Positions 1-6,116 of a stretch of DNA of 7,532 bases are shown piece by piece. Source of the stretch: Pseudolabrys sp. (GTDB taxonomy: Bacteria; Pseudomonadota; Alphaproteobacteria; Rhizobiales; Xanthobacteraceae); contig JAHCKF010000164.1 in assembly GCA_026125925.1 (NCBI GenBank), positions 1 through 7,532 on the forward strand, in the 5' to 3' direction. The notes under the pieces were generated by a model. That model was not told the origin of the DNA and did not search any database. It saw only the letters and a program-made list of their open reading frames with translations. Every line of letters starts with the position of its first letter. Position 1 is the stretch's first letter. A program made the translations under genes and the position numbers.

Positions 1-67
1 CGAATACGCCCGTGCGCTCGCTGAGATGGCAAAGGAAAAGGCCGCGACCATGCAGGCGGCGGAGTAA
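1..67 (+). CDS. gltB: Glutamate synthase large subunit, C-terminal end (partial)
   Basis: Only the last 21 codons are visible, in the frame starting at base 2, ending [14 protein letters not shown] and a TAA stop at 65-67. The fragment is too short to identify alone. The call rests on position: it ends one base before the ATG of gltD, and gltB directly precedes gltD in most proteobacteria. The Ala/Lys/Glu-rich helical tail fits the C-terminus of the alpha subunit, which carries the glutaminase and FMN/2-oxoglutarate reductive sites. The near-abutting stop and start suggest one mRNA and translational coupling. Confidence 0.72.
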   Translation, partial: EYARALAEMAKEKAATMQAAE

Positions 68-68
68 G

Positions 69-1511
69 ATGGGCAAGATCACCGGTTTTCTCGAATTCGA
101 ACGTCACGATCGTCAATACGCGCCGGTCGAGGAGCGTATCAAACACTATCGTGAGTTCGTGGTCCCTCTTCCTGAGGGCGAAGTGCGTCAGCAGGCGGCG
201 CGCTGCATGGATTGCGGCGTGCCCTACTGCCACGGCACCAGCCGCATCACCGGCCAGCCGACCGGCTGCCCGGTGAACAACCAGATCCCGGACTGGAACG
301 ACCTGGTCTATCGCGGCGACTGGGACGAGGCGGCACGCAACCTGCACTCGACCAACAACTTCCCGGAAGTGACGGGCCGCGTCTGCCCGGCGCCCTGCGA
401 AGCGTCCTGCACGCTCAACATCGAAGACACGCCGGTCACCATCAAGACCATCGAGTGCGAGATCGCCGACCGCGCCATCGCGCAAGGGCTCAAGCCCGAG
501 GTCGCCGCGCACAAGACCGGCAAGAAGGTCGCGGTCGTCGGTTCGGGTCCGGCCGGCATGGCCTGCGCGCAGCAGCTCGCCCGCGCCGGCCACGATGTGC
601 ATGTCTATGAACGCTGGGCCAAGGCCGGCGGCCTGATGCGCTACGGCATCCCGGACTTCAAGATGGAAAAGGTCCACGTCGATCGCCGCGTCGCGCAGAT
701 GCAGGCCGAAGGCGTGACCTTCCATTACGGCGTCCATGTCGGCGTCGATCTGCCGGTCGAGAAGCTCACCGCCGAATACGATGCGGTGGTGCTGTCCGGC
801 GGTTCGGAGAAGCCGCGCGACCTGCCGATCCCGGGCCGCGAGCTCAAGGGCATCCACTTCGCCATGGATTTCCTGCCGCAGCAGAACCGCCGCGTCGGCA
901 ACGAGCCGCTCGGTTCGGTCGAGCCGATCCTGGCGACGGGCAAGAAGGTCGTCGTCATCGGCGGCGGCGACACCGGTTCGGACTGCATCGGCACTTCGAT
1001 CCGTCAGGGCGCCGTCTCGGTCGTCAATTTCGAGATCATGCCGGCGCCGCCGGAGAAGGAAAACAAGGACCTGACCTGGCCGAACTGGCCGCTGAAGATG
1101 CGCACGTCGTCGAGCCACCTCGAAGGCGCCAAGCGCGACTTCGCCGTCGGCACGGTGAAGTTCTCCGGCGAGAACGGTCAGGTGAAGAAGCTGCACTGCG
1201 CGCGGCTGGACGACAAGTTCAAGCCGGTGCCGGGTTCAGAGTTCGAGATCGAAGCCGATCTGGTGCTGCTGGCGATGGGCTTCGTGCATCCGGTGCATGG
1301 CGGCATGCTGAAGACGCTCGACGTCGCGCTCGACCCGCGCGGCAATGTGTCGGCCGATACGGTCGGTTATCTGACCTCAGTTCCCAAAGTCTTCGCCGCG
1401 GGCGATATGCGGCGGGGTCAATCGCTGGTGGTCTGGGCGATCCGCGAAGGCCGCCAGTGCGCGCATGCGGTCGACAAGTTCCTGATGGGCTCGACCACCC
1501 TGCCGCGGTGA
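69..1511 (+). CDS. gltD: Glutamate synthase [NADPH] small (beta) subunit
   Basis: 480 residues, close to the usual 470-485. The beta subunit oxidises NADPH on FAD and passes electrons through Fe-S clusters to the large subunit, which makes two glutamates from glutamine and 2-oxoglutarate in the cytoplasm. In order: an N-terminal Fe-S domain with Cys46, Cys49, Cys54, Cys67 and Cys106, Cys110, Cys114; an FAD dinucleotide fold with GSGPAG at 158-163; an NADPH fold with GGGDTG at 298-303; and a C-terminal FAD segment [11 protein letters not shown] around 442-452. The ATG at 69 is chosen because GGAG lies at 61-64 with good spacing and the protein begins [10 protein letters not shown], as this family does. 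An upstream in-frame ATG at 12 would overlap gltB and add 19 unrelated residues. Cys54 and Cys67 are separated by a longer loop than in E. coli GltD. The gene ends before a strong terminator, so it is probably last in the gltBD operon. Confidence 0.97.
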   Translation: MGKITGFLEFERHDRQYAPVEERIKHYREFVVPLPEGEVRQQAARCMDCGVPYCHGTSRITGQPTGCPVNNQIPDWNDLVYRGDWDEAARNLHSTNNFPEVTGRVCPAPCEASCTLNIEDTPVTIKTIECEIADRAIAQGLKPEVAAHKTGKKVAVVGSGPAGMACAQQLARAGHDVHVYERWAKAGGLMRYGIPDFKMEKVHVDRRVAQMQAEGVTFHYGVHVGVDLPVEKLTAEYDAVVLSGGSEKPRDLPIPGRELKGIHFAMDFLPQQNRRVGNEPLGSVEPILATGKKVVVIGGGDTGSDCIGTSIRQGAVSVVNFEIMPAPPEKENKDLTWPNWPLKMRTSSSHLEGAKRDFAVGTVKFSGENGQVKKLHCARLDDKFKPVPGSEFEIEADLVLLAMGFVHPVHGGMLKTLDVALDPRGNVSADTVGYLTSVPKVFAAGDMRRGQSLVVWAIREGRQCAHAVDKFLMGSTTLPR

Positions 1512-1519
1512 TCATACCG

Positions 1520-1546
1520 GTCATCCCCGCGCAGGCGGGGATCCAG
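1520..1546 (+). repeat. Dispersed palindromic repeat, copy 1
   Basis: A perfect 8-bp inverted repeat, ATCCCCGC (1523-1530) and GCGGGGAT (1535-1542), with the 4-base loop GCAG, flanked by GTC on the left and CCAG on the right. It is one of three copies in this intergenic gap. The unit resembles the very common proteobacterial intergenic palindrome whose accidental translation reads VIPAQAGIQ. It lies 8 bases after the gltD stop, so it would be transcribed at the 3' end of the gltBD mRNA. Confidence 0.8.
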
Positions 1547-1559
1547 CTCTCTCGAAGAG

Positions 1560-1588
1560 AAAAAGCCCCGCACATGCGGGGCTTTTTT
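1560..1588 (+). terminator. Strong rho-independent terminator, probably bidirectional
   Basis: AGCCCCGC (1564-1571), loop ACAT, GCGGGGCT (1576-1583), with an A-run before (1560-1564) and a T-run after (1583-1588). A/T pairing extends the stem to 12 bp. Because both the A-run and T-run are present, the structure reads as a terminator on either strand. It sits between gltD, ending at 1511 on plus, and the SGNH gene, ending at 1715 on minus, so it can stop both converging transcripts. Confidence 0.93.
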
Positions 1589-1610
1589 ATTGGGGCGGTT
1601 CATCCGATCC

Positions 1611-1638
1611 GCTCGCCCCCGCGAAGGCGGGGGCCCAG
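1611..1638 (+). repeat. Dispersed palindromic repeat, copy 2
   Basis: Inverted arms GCCCCCGC (1615-1622) and GCGGGGGC (1627-1634) around the loop GAAG, followed by CCAG. It has the same orientation as copy 1. Relative to copy 1 the outer A-T stem pair has become G-C, and the change is compensated in both arms, so pairing is preserved. Confidence 0.75.
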
Positions 1639-1657
1639 TTCTTTCTTCTAAGGCAGA

Positions 1658-1683
1658 CTGGATCCCCGCTTTCGCGGGGATGA
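1658..1683 (-). repeat. Dispersed palindromic repeat, copy 3 (inverted)
   Basis: CTGG followed by ATCCCCGC (1662-1669), loop TTTC, and GCGGGGAT (1674-1681). Read on the minus strand it is TCATCCCCGC-GAAA-GCGGGGATCCAG, matching copy 1 apart from the loop. Copy 3 therefore faces copies 1 and 2. It ends about 30 bases beyond the stop of the minus-strand SGNH gene and would be in that gene's 3' UTR. Confidence 0.78.
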
Positions 1684-1714
1684 ACGGAGATTTGAGGCGG
1701 CGGCGCGATCGGGG

Positions 1715-3496
1715 TTACCGGAACAACCCGAATAGTCCGCCATCGTCGCGGCGTCGCGGCGGCTGCTGCGCGATGCCCTGCGGCGGCCGCGGCGCACGCG
1801 GATCGGCGGCCGGCGCATGACGCGGCTGCGGCTGTGGCCGGGCTTCGACGGCGCGCGGTTTTGGCTCGGGCCTCGGCCCGGGTTTGGCTTCGGCGGGCTT
1901 GGCTTCGGCGGGCTTGGCGTCAGCAGGCTTGGCCTCAGCGGGAGCCGGCTCGGGCTTCGCGGCGACAGGTGGCGGAGACGCAACCGGCGGCGGAGCGGCG
2001 GCGGGTGCCGACGCGGGCGCGGCAGACGGCGTCACGGCGGCTTGCGGCTTGGCAGGAGTGGCTGCGGGCTTCTCCGCTGGCTTTTCGACCTTCGGGCGCT
2101 CGCTGCCCGGCGGCCAGATGAAATCGTCGGCGCGGCCCGGCGCAGGCGCGATGGGATCACCTTTGACGAGCACAGTCGTGGCCGAGGCATTGGCGCGCAT
2201 GCCGCTGCCGCCGGCCAGTTCGTCGTTATTGCCGATGATCGTCGTGAGCGGCACCACCGGACCGGCCAGCGGGCGCGCCGCCGGCTTGCCGTCGCTCAGG
2301 ACCGGCGCCACCGGCCCCATCGGCAGCGCGATCGGACCGCGGTTCGCCATATAGCGGCGGATCTCGCGCTCGACATAATGCGCGAGCTTGCGCGCGCCGT
2401 ATTTCGTGAAGTAGACGCCGTCGGCCGAGCGCAGACGACGCATCTGACCTTCATAGTCGGGGCCGAAGGTCGTGAACTTGCCGCCCTCGTCGACGAAGCC
2501 GTCCCAGACATCGACGTAGACCGCGCCGGCCTTCTCGGCGCGCGCGCGATAGAGATCGTTGAGATAGCTCGCATCCGAGGTCGACTTGGTGCCGCGGATC
2601 GACGGCAGACCGACCCAGAACACCGGCACGCCCTTGCTCCGCAGCGCCGCGATGGTCTCATCAATGCGGTGCGAATAGATCTTGGCCCACTCGTCGGTGC
2701 GGAATTCGATGACGCCATTGCCGCTTCGCTTGGCGGTGCGCTTGGGCTCCGGCGCGACAATAACGGCCTCGGCATCCGGCGCCGACTGATCCGATTTGGC
2801 CTGATCCGTATCCGCCTGAGCACCGCCCGCCGCCTGATCGGGCGCGCCCTGGGCCGCTTTGGCGGCGGCATCCTTGGCCTGCTGCTCGGCTTCCTTGGCG
2901 ACGTCCTTCTCGCGCAGGTTCTGGCGGTCGGTGACGCCGAGCATCATCACGACATAGTTCGCTTTCTCGTTGGCGAGCAGGTCGCGCGCCACATGCCACC
3001 AGTCGAGATCGCTCTTGGCGTCGTAACGCAAGAGGCCGGAAAGGGGCTTGTTCTTGCGGACGATGCCGATTTCCGGCGCGTCGGCGAACGCGTCTTCGAG
3101 GCCGTAGGCGAGCCAGTCGGCCATGCTGTCGCCGAGCACGACGATGTTGGTCGTCGGCTCCGGCTGGTCGGCGCTCTTGGCTTCCTTGCGCGGGGCCGGC
3201 GCCCGCGAGCTATCGGACGACGACTCGCGGGGCGCTTGCTGCTGATATTGCCGCTGGTACGGGTTGGGCACCTCGCGCTCGTCGCGCGAGCGTCCGCCGC
3301 CGAAAAGGTCTTCAAAGAAGCCGCCGCCGCTGCGCTGGCGCTGCCGGGACAGCGAGGGATAGCGCTGGTCGAAGAATTGCGCTTCCGCCGGCGTTACGGC
3401 GACGAGGCTGGCGGCGCCGACAGCGGCGCACTCGGCCAGGACCAGAACGGCCAGCCCGAAACGCCAGTGCTTCAGTCCTGATCTGCGCGCCATCAT
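1715..3496 (-). CDS. Secreted SGNH/GDSL-family (DUF459-like) protein with Pro/Ala-rich tail, possibly inactive
   Basis: 593 residues from the first of two adjacent ATGs (3496, 3493). A GTG at 3559 would extend the frame by 21 residues but buries the signal sequence. Visible: a signal peptide at 1-39 ending TPAEA before QFFDQ; a Gly/Arg/Gln-rich low-complexity stretch to about 110; SGNH block I LGDSMADW with Ser124; block II Gly154; block III LGVTDR at 186-191; an Ala/Gln/Asp-rich insert at about 195-261; the second half of the fold with VFWVGLPSIRG; the block V equivalent ADGVYFTKYG with Asp359 and Tyr362; and a Pro/Ala/Lys tail from about 468 ending GGLFGLFR. The usual DxxH His is Tyr and the usual GxND Asn is Thr. 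Active relatives are esterases or acetyl transferases/hydrolases on cell-wall or surface glycans; here activity is uncertain. It lies 96 bp downstream of the lytic transglycosylase gene on the same strand, which suggests an envelope role and possible co-transcription. Confidence 0.85.
   Translation of the reverse strand: MMARRSGLKHWRFGLAVLVLAECAAVGAASLVAVTPAEAQFFDQRYPSLSRQRQRSGGGFFEDLFGGGRSRDEREVPNPYQRQYQQQAPRESSSDSSRAPAPRKEAKSADQPEPTTNIVVLGDSMADWLAYGLEDAFADAPEIGIVRKNKPLSGLLRYDAKSDLDWWHVARDLLANEKANYVVMMLGVTDRQNLREKDVAKEAEQQAKDAAAKAAQGAPDQAAGGAQADTDQAKSDQSAPDAEAVIVAPEPKRTAKRSGNGVIEFRTDEWAKIYSHRIDETIAALRSKGVPVFWVGLPSIRGTKSTSDASYLNDLYRARAEKAGAVYVDVWDGFVDEGGKFTTFGPDYEGQMRRLRSADGVYFTKYGARKLAHYVEREIRRYMANRGPIALPMGPVAPVLSDGKPAARPLAGPVVPLTTIIGNNDELAGGSGMRANASATTVLVKGDPIAPAPGRADDFIWPPGSERPKVEKPAEKPAATPAKPQAAVTPSAAPASAPAAAPPPVASPPPVAAKPEPAPAEAKPADAKPAEAKPAEAKPGPRPEPKPRAVEARPQPQPRHAPAADPRAPRPPQGIAQQPPRRRDDGGLFGLFR
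1884..1943 (-). repeat. Four tandem 15-bp repeats encoding Ala-Lys-Pro-Ala-Glu
   Basis: Four head-to-tail 15-bp units on the plus strand: TTGGCTTCGGCGGGC twice, then TTGGCGTCAGCAGGC and TTGGCCTCAGCGGGA. The first two are identical and the others have diverged. The period is a multiple of three and the repeat lies within the Pro/Ala-rich tail of the SGNH protein, giving successive KPAEA/KPADA pentads. Such arrays can gain or lose units by slippage without frameshift. Confidence 0.8.
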
Positions 3497-3584
3497 GCGG
3501 GTCCAACGCCGGATATCGGGGTACCGTTCGACCGGTCCCCCGGCATGGGCCAATAGCACGCCAAAAATGTCAACTCGAAGGTCC

Positions 3585-3600
3585 GGCGCTGGTTAGCGCC
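3585..3600 (-). other. Small hairpin across the transglycosylase stop codon
   Basis: GGCGCT (3585-3590) and AGCGCC (3595-3600) form a perfect 6-bp stem around the stop codon of the minus-strand transglycosylase gene. No T-run follows directly on the minus strand, so it does not look like a terminator. It may be an RNA stability or processing element, or chance in GC-rich DNA. Confidence 0.35.
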
Positions 3601-4939
3601 CCCCGCGCAGGCGCTCCAGCATGCCGGCCGAGGCAAAGCCGTCCGGGACGCGGCCGATCCGGATCTGGAAGTCACGCAGCGCGTCGCGGGTCCGGGGTCC
3701 CATCCGGCCATCCGGCTCGCCGACGTCGAAGCCGTGGCGCTCGAGGAGTTGCTGCAGTTCCAGTCGCTCGGCCCGGCTCAGCACCCGCTCATAGCGTGGC
3801 CATTCCTGCACGAAGGGCCCGCCGCCGCGCAGCCTGTCCGCGAGATGCCCGATCGCCAGCGCATAGGCCTCGGCCGGGTTATAGCGCATGATGACCTTGA
3901 AGTTGGTCAGCATCAGGAACCCGGGCCCCTGCACGCCGGCGGGCACCAACAGGAACGCACGATCGTCCGGACGCGGAAACCCCTGCCCGCCGGCGCGGAC
4001 GATGCCGTGCCGCTCCCAGTCGCGGATCGACATCGCGTGATCGCGGCCAGCGAGTCTGAAATCGAGATTGGCTGGCACTACGACCTCGTAGCCCCAGGTT
4101 TCGCCGGTCTGCCAGCCGGCTTTCTTCAGGTTGTTCGCGGTGGAAGCGATCAAATCCGGCATGGAGTCGATAACGTCGCGGCGGCCGTCATGGTCGGCAT
4201 CGACGGCGTAACGCTTGAACGCCGTCGGCATGAACTGTGTCGGTCCGAAGGCGCCGGCCCAGGAGCCGACGAACTTGTCCGGCTTGACGTCACCGCGATG
4301 CAGAATCTCCAGCGCGGCGATGAACTCGTCCTTGAAGTAGCGTTGCCGCCGGCCGATGCAGGCCAAAGTCGCGGTCGAACGCAGCACCGGCTTGTTGCCG
4401 GCGAGCGCGCCGTAATCGGTTTCGACGCCCCAGATAGCGGCGATGGTGTAGCGGTCGACGCCGTAATGGCGTTCGGCGTCATCGAACAGCCGCTCGTACT
4501 TCGCCAGCACCGCGCGGCCTTTGGCGATGCGGTTGTCGTTCACCAGAATGTCGAGATAATCCCATACCGCCTTGGTGAACTCCGGCTGGCTGTCGAGCAG
4601 ATCCATGATGCGCAGATCGGGCGCCAGGTGCGCGGTCAGCCGCTCGAAACTGGCGCGCGACACGCCGCGGCGCGCCGCCAGCGGCCACATCTTGTCGATA
4701 CAATGCGGGAAGTTCGCCGCCGAAGCGCGTATCGCCGCCGCCGTCATCAGCGGATTGCCGGATGCGCCGTCCTCGCCGCTCCAGGTGGGCGTCTGGGCGC
4801 GGGCCGAAACCGGAATCGCGCCGGTGCGGTCGCCGTCGCCGGCCGACGCCGCTGCGCCGCCCGCGGCCCAGGCCACGACAGCGGCCAGGAACACCTGACG
4901 GGTGTTTCGCATTGAGATGCGGTTCAGTCTCCTTGCCAT
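3593..4939 (-). CDS. mltB: MltB-family lytic murein transglycosylase (GH103) with C-terminal peptidoglycan-binding domain
   Basis: 448 residues. This family cleaves the MurNAc-GlcNAc bond of peptidoglycan with formation of 1,6-anhydroMurNAc, in the periplasm. Visible: a signal peptide ending around AAASA (residue 33); the GH103 core with the catalytic Glu in AIWGVETDYG (Glu173); the substrate-groove segment SWAGAFGPTQFMPTAFKRYA; an EF-hand-like loop Asp247-Asp258 (D-x-D-x-DG-xx-D-xx-D), as in the calcium site of E. coli Slt35; and a PG_binding_1 domain at about 388-448 (HGFDVGEPDGRMGPRTRDAL). No lipobox Cys is seen, so it is probably soluble or anchored by an uncleaved helix, unlike E. coli MltB. 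The start could instead be the ATG at 4912 (439 residues, signal peptide kept); neither start has an ideal ribosome site. It is divergent from galU and is followed by the SGNH gene. The family is certain; the mltB symbol is by family resemblance. Confidence 0.94.
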   Translation of the reverse strand: MARRLNRISMRNTRQVFLAAVVAWAAGGAAASAGDGDRTGAIPVSARAQTPTWSGEDGASGNPLMTAAAIRASAANFPHCIDKMWPLAARRGVSRASFERLTAHLAPDLRIMDLLDSQPEFTKAVWDYLDILVNDNRIAKGRAVLAKYERLFDDAERHYGVDRYTIAAIWGVETDYGALAGNKPVLRSTATLACIGRRQRYFKDEFIAALEILHRGDVKPDKFVGSWAGAFGPTQFMPTAFKRYAVDADHDGRRDVIDSMPDLIASTANNLKKAGWQTGETWGYEVVVPANLDFRLAGRDHAMSIRDWERHGIVRAGGQGFPRPDDRAFLLVPAGVQGPGFLMLTNFKVIMRYNPAEAYALAIGHLADRLRGGGPFVQEWPRYERVLSRAERLELQQLLERHGFDVGEPDGRMGPRTRDALRDFQIRIGRVPDGFASAGMLERLRGGR

Positions 4940-4950
4940 GCCTTATGGGA

Positions 4951-5004
4951 GCCGGAATACCGTTTCGACGAGGTTAACAGTCGGAGAGACTGTCCCATTC
5001 CGGC
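4951..5004. promoter_or_regulatory. Nested inverted repeats in the divergent mltB/galU intergenic region
   Basis: Outer arms GCCGGAAT (4951-4958) and ATTCCGGC (4997-5004) are perfect complements 38 bases apart. Between them an inner hairpin, ACAGTC (4977-4982) and GACTGT (4988-4993), has the loop GGAGA. The structure begins 12 bases upstream of the mltB start at 4939 and lies about 90 bases upstream of galU, so it could fall in the mltB promoter or 5' UTR. I found no convincing -35/-10 pair for either gene in this 152-bp gap. Operator, mRNA leader structure or chance are all possible. Confidence 0.4.
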
Positions 5005-5091
5005 GCAGTTTGACGCAACTAGACCTTTCCCAAAGGCCATGCTTTTTAGTCGCACCCCCTGGTTCCCTCTCTTCAGCGAGTTCCTGAGCGC

Positions 5092-5973
5092 ATGAAACCT
5101 GTCCGCAAAGCCATTTTCCCTGTCGCCGGCCTCGGAACCCGCTTCCTTCCGGCCACCAAAGCGATGCCGAAGGAAATGCTGCCGGTGGTGGACAGGCCGC
5201 TGATCCAGCACGTGGTGGACGAGGCGCGGCAGGCCGGCATCGAGCACTGCATTTTCGTCACCGGGCGCAACAAGAACATCATCGAGGACCACTTCGACCG
5301 CCAGTTCGAGCTCGAAGTGACGCTGATCGAACGTGGCAAGACGGCCGATCTCGAACTGCTCAAGGATGACCTGCCGGAAGCCGGCGGCACCAGCTTCACC
5401 CGCCAGCAATCGCCGCTCGGCCTCGGCCATGCGGTGTGGTGCGCGCGCGATCTGGTCGGCGACGAACCGTTTGCCGTGATCCTGCCCGACGTCCTGGTGA
5501 AGCATCCGAAAGGATGCCTCGCGCAGATGATGGAAGCCACCAAGGATCTCGAGGACAACGCCAACATCATCGCCGTCGAAGAAGTGCCGATGGATCGCAT
5601 CCACATGTACGGCGTCGTCGGCGTCGGCAAGACCAAGGGCAAGGCCTTCGAGGTCACGCAGATGGTCGAGAAGCCGAAGGCCAAGGATGCGCCGTCGAAC
5701 CTGTCGATCACCGGCCGCTACATCCTGCAGCCCGAACTGTTCGAAATATTGAGCAACCAGGCGGCCGGCGCCGGCGGCGAAATCCAGTTGACCGACGCGA
5801 TGCTAACCTTGGGCAAGTCGCAGCCGTTCTACGGCTTCAAGTTCGAAGGCCGCAGCTATGACTGCGGCTCGAAAATCGGCTTCCTAACGGCCAACGTCGC
5901 CTACGGCCTCGACCGCGAGGATCTTGCGCAGGAGTTCCGCGGCGAAATCGAGCGCATTCTCAACGGCAAGTAA
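5092..5973 (+). CDS. galU: UTP--glucose-1-phosphate uridylyltransferase
   Basis: 293 residues, typical of bacterial GalU (about 290-300). It makes UDP-glucose from UTP and glucose-1-phosphate in the cytoplasm, feeding LPS, exopolysaccharide, cyclic glucan and glycolipid synthesis. The N-terminal nucleotide-binding signature GLGTRFLPATKAMPKEMLP (residues 13-31) is intact, followed by the PLGLGHAVWCARDL segment, the metal/nucleotide-site Asp in VILPD, the VEKP motif at 192-195, the TGRYIL strand and the sugar-site YDCGSKIGFLTANVAY near the C-terminus. The ATG at 5092 gives the expected MKPVRKAIFPVAGLG start, although the upstream ribosome site is poor (only GAG close to the ATG). It is transcribed divergently from mltB. 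The gap to the ABC gene has its own regulatory site, so galU is probably a single-gene unit. Confidence 0.97.
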   Translation: MKPVRKAIFPVAGLGTRFLPATKAMPKEMLPVVDRPLIQHVVDEARQAGIEHCIFVTGRNKNIIEDHFDRQFELEVTLIERGKTADLELLKDDLPEAGGTSFTRQQSPLGLGHAVWCARDLVGDEPFAVILPDVLVKHPKGCLAQMMEATKDLEDNANIIAVEEVPMDRIHMYGVVGVGKTKGKAFEVTQMVEKPKAKDAPSNLSITGRYILQPELFEILSNQAAGAGGEIQLTDAMLTLGKSQPFYGFKFEGRSYDCGSKIGFLTANVAYGLDREDLAQEFRGEIERILNGK

Positions 5974-6019
5974 TCGCCTCGCGTCCCGACGGCCAAGCTG
6001 ACATATTGCACAGGCTACG

Positions 6020-6041
6020 GCTCCCTTATTGACGCGGGAGC
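6020..6041. promoter_or_regulatory. Inverted repeat between galU and the ABC transporter genes
   Basis: GCTCCC (6020-6025) and GGGAGC (6036-6041) are complementary with 10 bases between them (TTATTGACGC). No T-run follows, so it is a weak candidate for a galU terminator. It ends 3 bases before the Pho box and could be an accessory operator or a transcript-end hairpin. Confidence 0.3.
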
Positions 6042-6044
6042 GGT

Positions 6045-6062
6045 CTGTCGCAAAACTGTCAT
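6045..6062 (+). promoter_or_regulatory. Pho box (PhoB-binding site) upstream of the ABC transporter
   Basis: CTGTCGCAAAACTGTCAT has two CTGTC half-sites repeated with the 11-bp period of PhoB sites, separated by an A-rich spacer. Against the CTGTCATAAA(A/T)CTGTCA(C/T) consensus only two positions in the first half-site differ. A possible -10 element, TATCCG (6073-6078), begins 10 bases after the box, the usual placement where PhoB replaces the -35 element. Transcription would then start around 6085, upstream of the GTG at 6117 and downstream of the alternative TTG at 6069. Phosphate-starvation control matches what is known for ugp transporters. Confidence 0.72.
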
Positions 6063-6116
6063 GCAGCATTGTTATCCGCACTCGGGGACAGGCCGCCGGG
6101 CCGATGGGACGAGGTC

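Noticed and set aside
1457..1651. Small open frame with VIPAQAGIQ-like peptide after gltD
   Set aside because: It is a translation of the palindromic repeat and terminator, overlaps gltD in another frame and has no ribosome site.
1520..1683. Possible CRISPR-like array
   Set aside because: Only three copies, irregular spacing, one inverted, and the stems are self-complementary with 4-base loops. They are dispersed palindromes, and a terminator lies among them.
1817..3481. Very long plus-strand open frame (554 codons) opposite the SGNH gene
   Set aside because: Its product is Arg/Gly/Ala-rich with no recognisable domain. The minus-strand frame has a signal peptide and SGNH motifs. Long antisense open frames are common opposite GC-rich genes.
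3545..3573. TTGACA on the minus strand upstream of the SGNH gene as a promoter
   Set aside because: The -35 hexamer is perfect, but no -10-like hexamer occurs at 16-18 bases, so a promoter cannot be supported.
3734..4915. 393-codon plus-strand open frame opposite the lytic transglycosylase gene
   Set aside because: No domain or signal is visible, and the opposite strand encodes a complete GH103 enzyme with catalytic motifs.
4977..4996. Second Pho box before mltB or galU, from the ACAGTC/CTGTCCC bases
   Set aside because: The half-sites are inverted, not direct repeats, and lack the 11-bp period of PhoB sites.
6029..6057. Sigma-70 promoter TTGACG with AAAACT
   Set aside because: The -10 match is only three of six and its bases are better explained as the spacer and half-site of the Pho box.
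6069..6116. TTG-initiated N-terminal extension of the ABC ATPase
   Set aside because: It adds 16 residues unlike family members and would start upstream of the transcription start predicted from the Pho box; the GTG at 6117 has a GGGA ribosome site.
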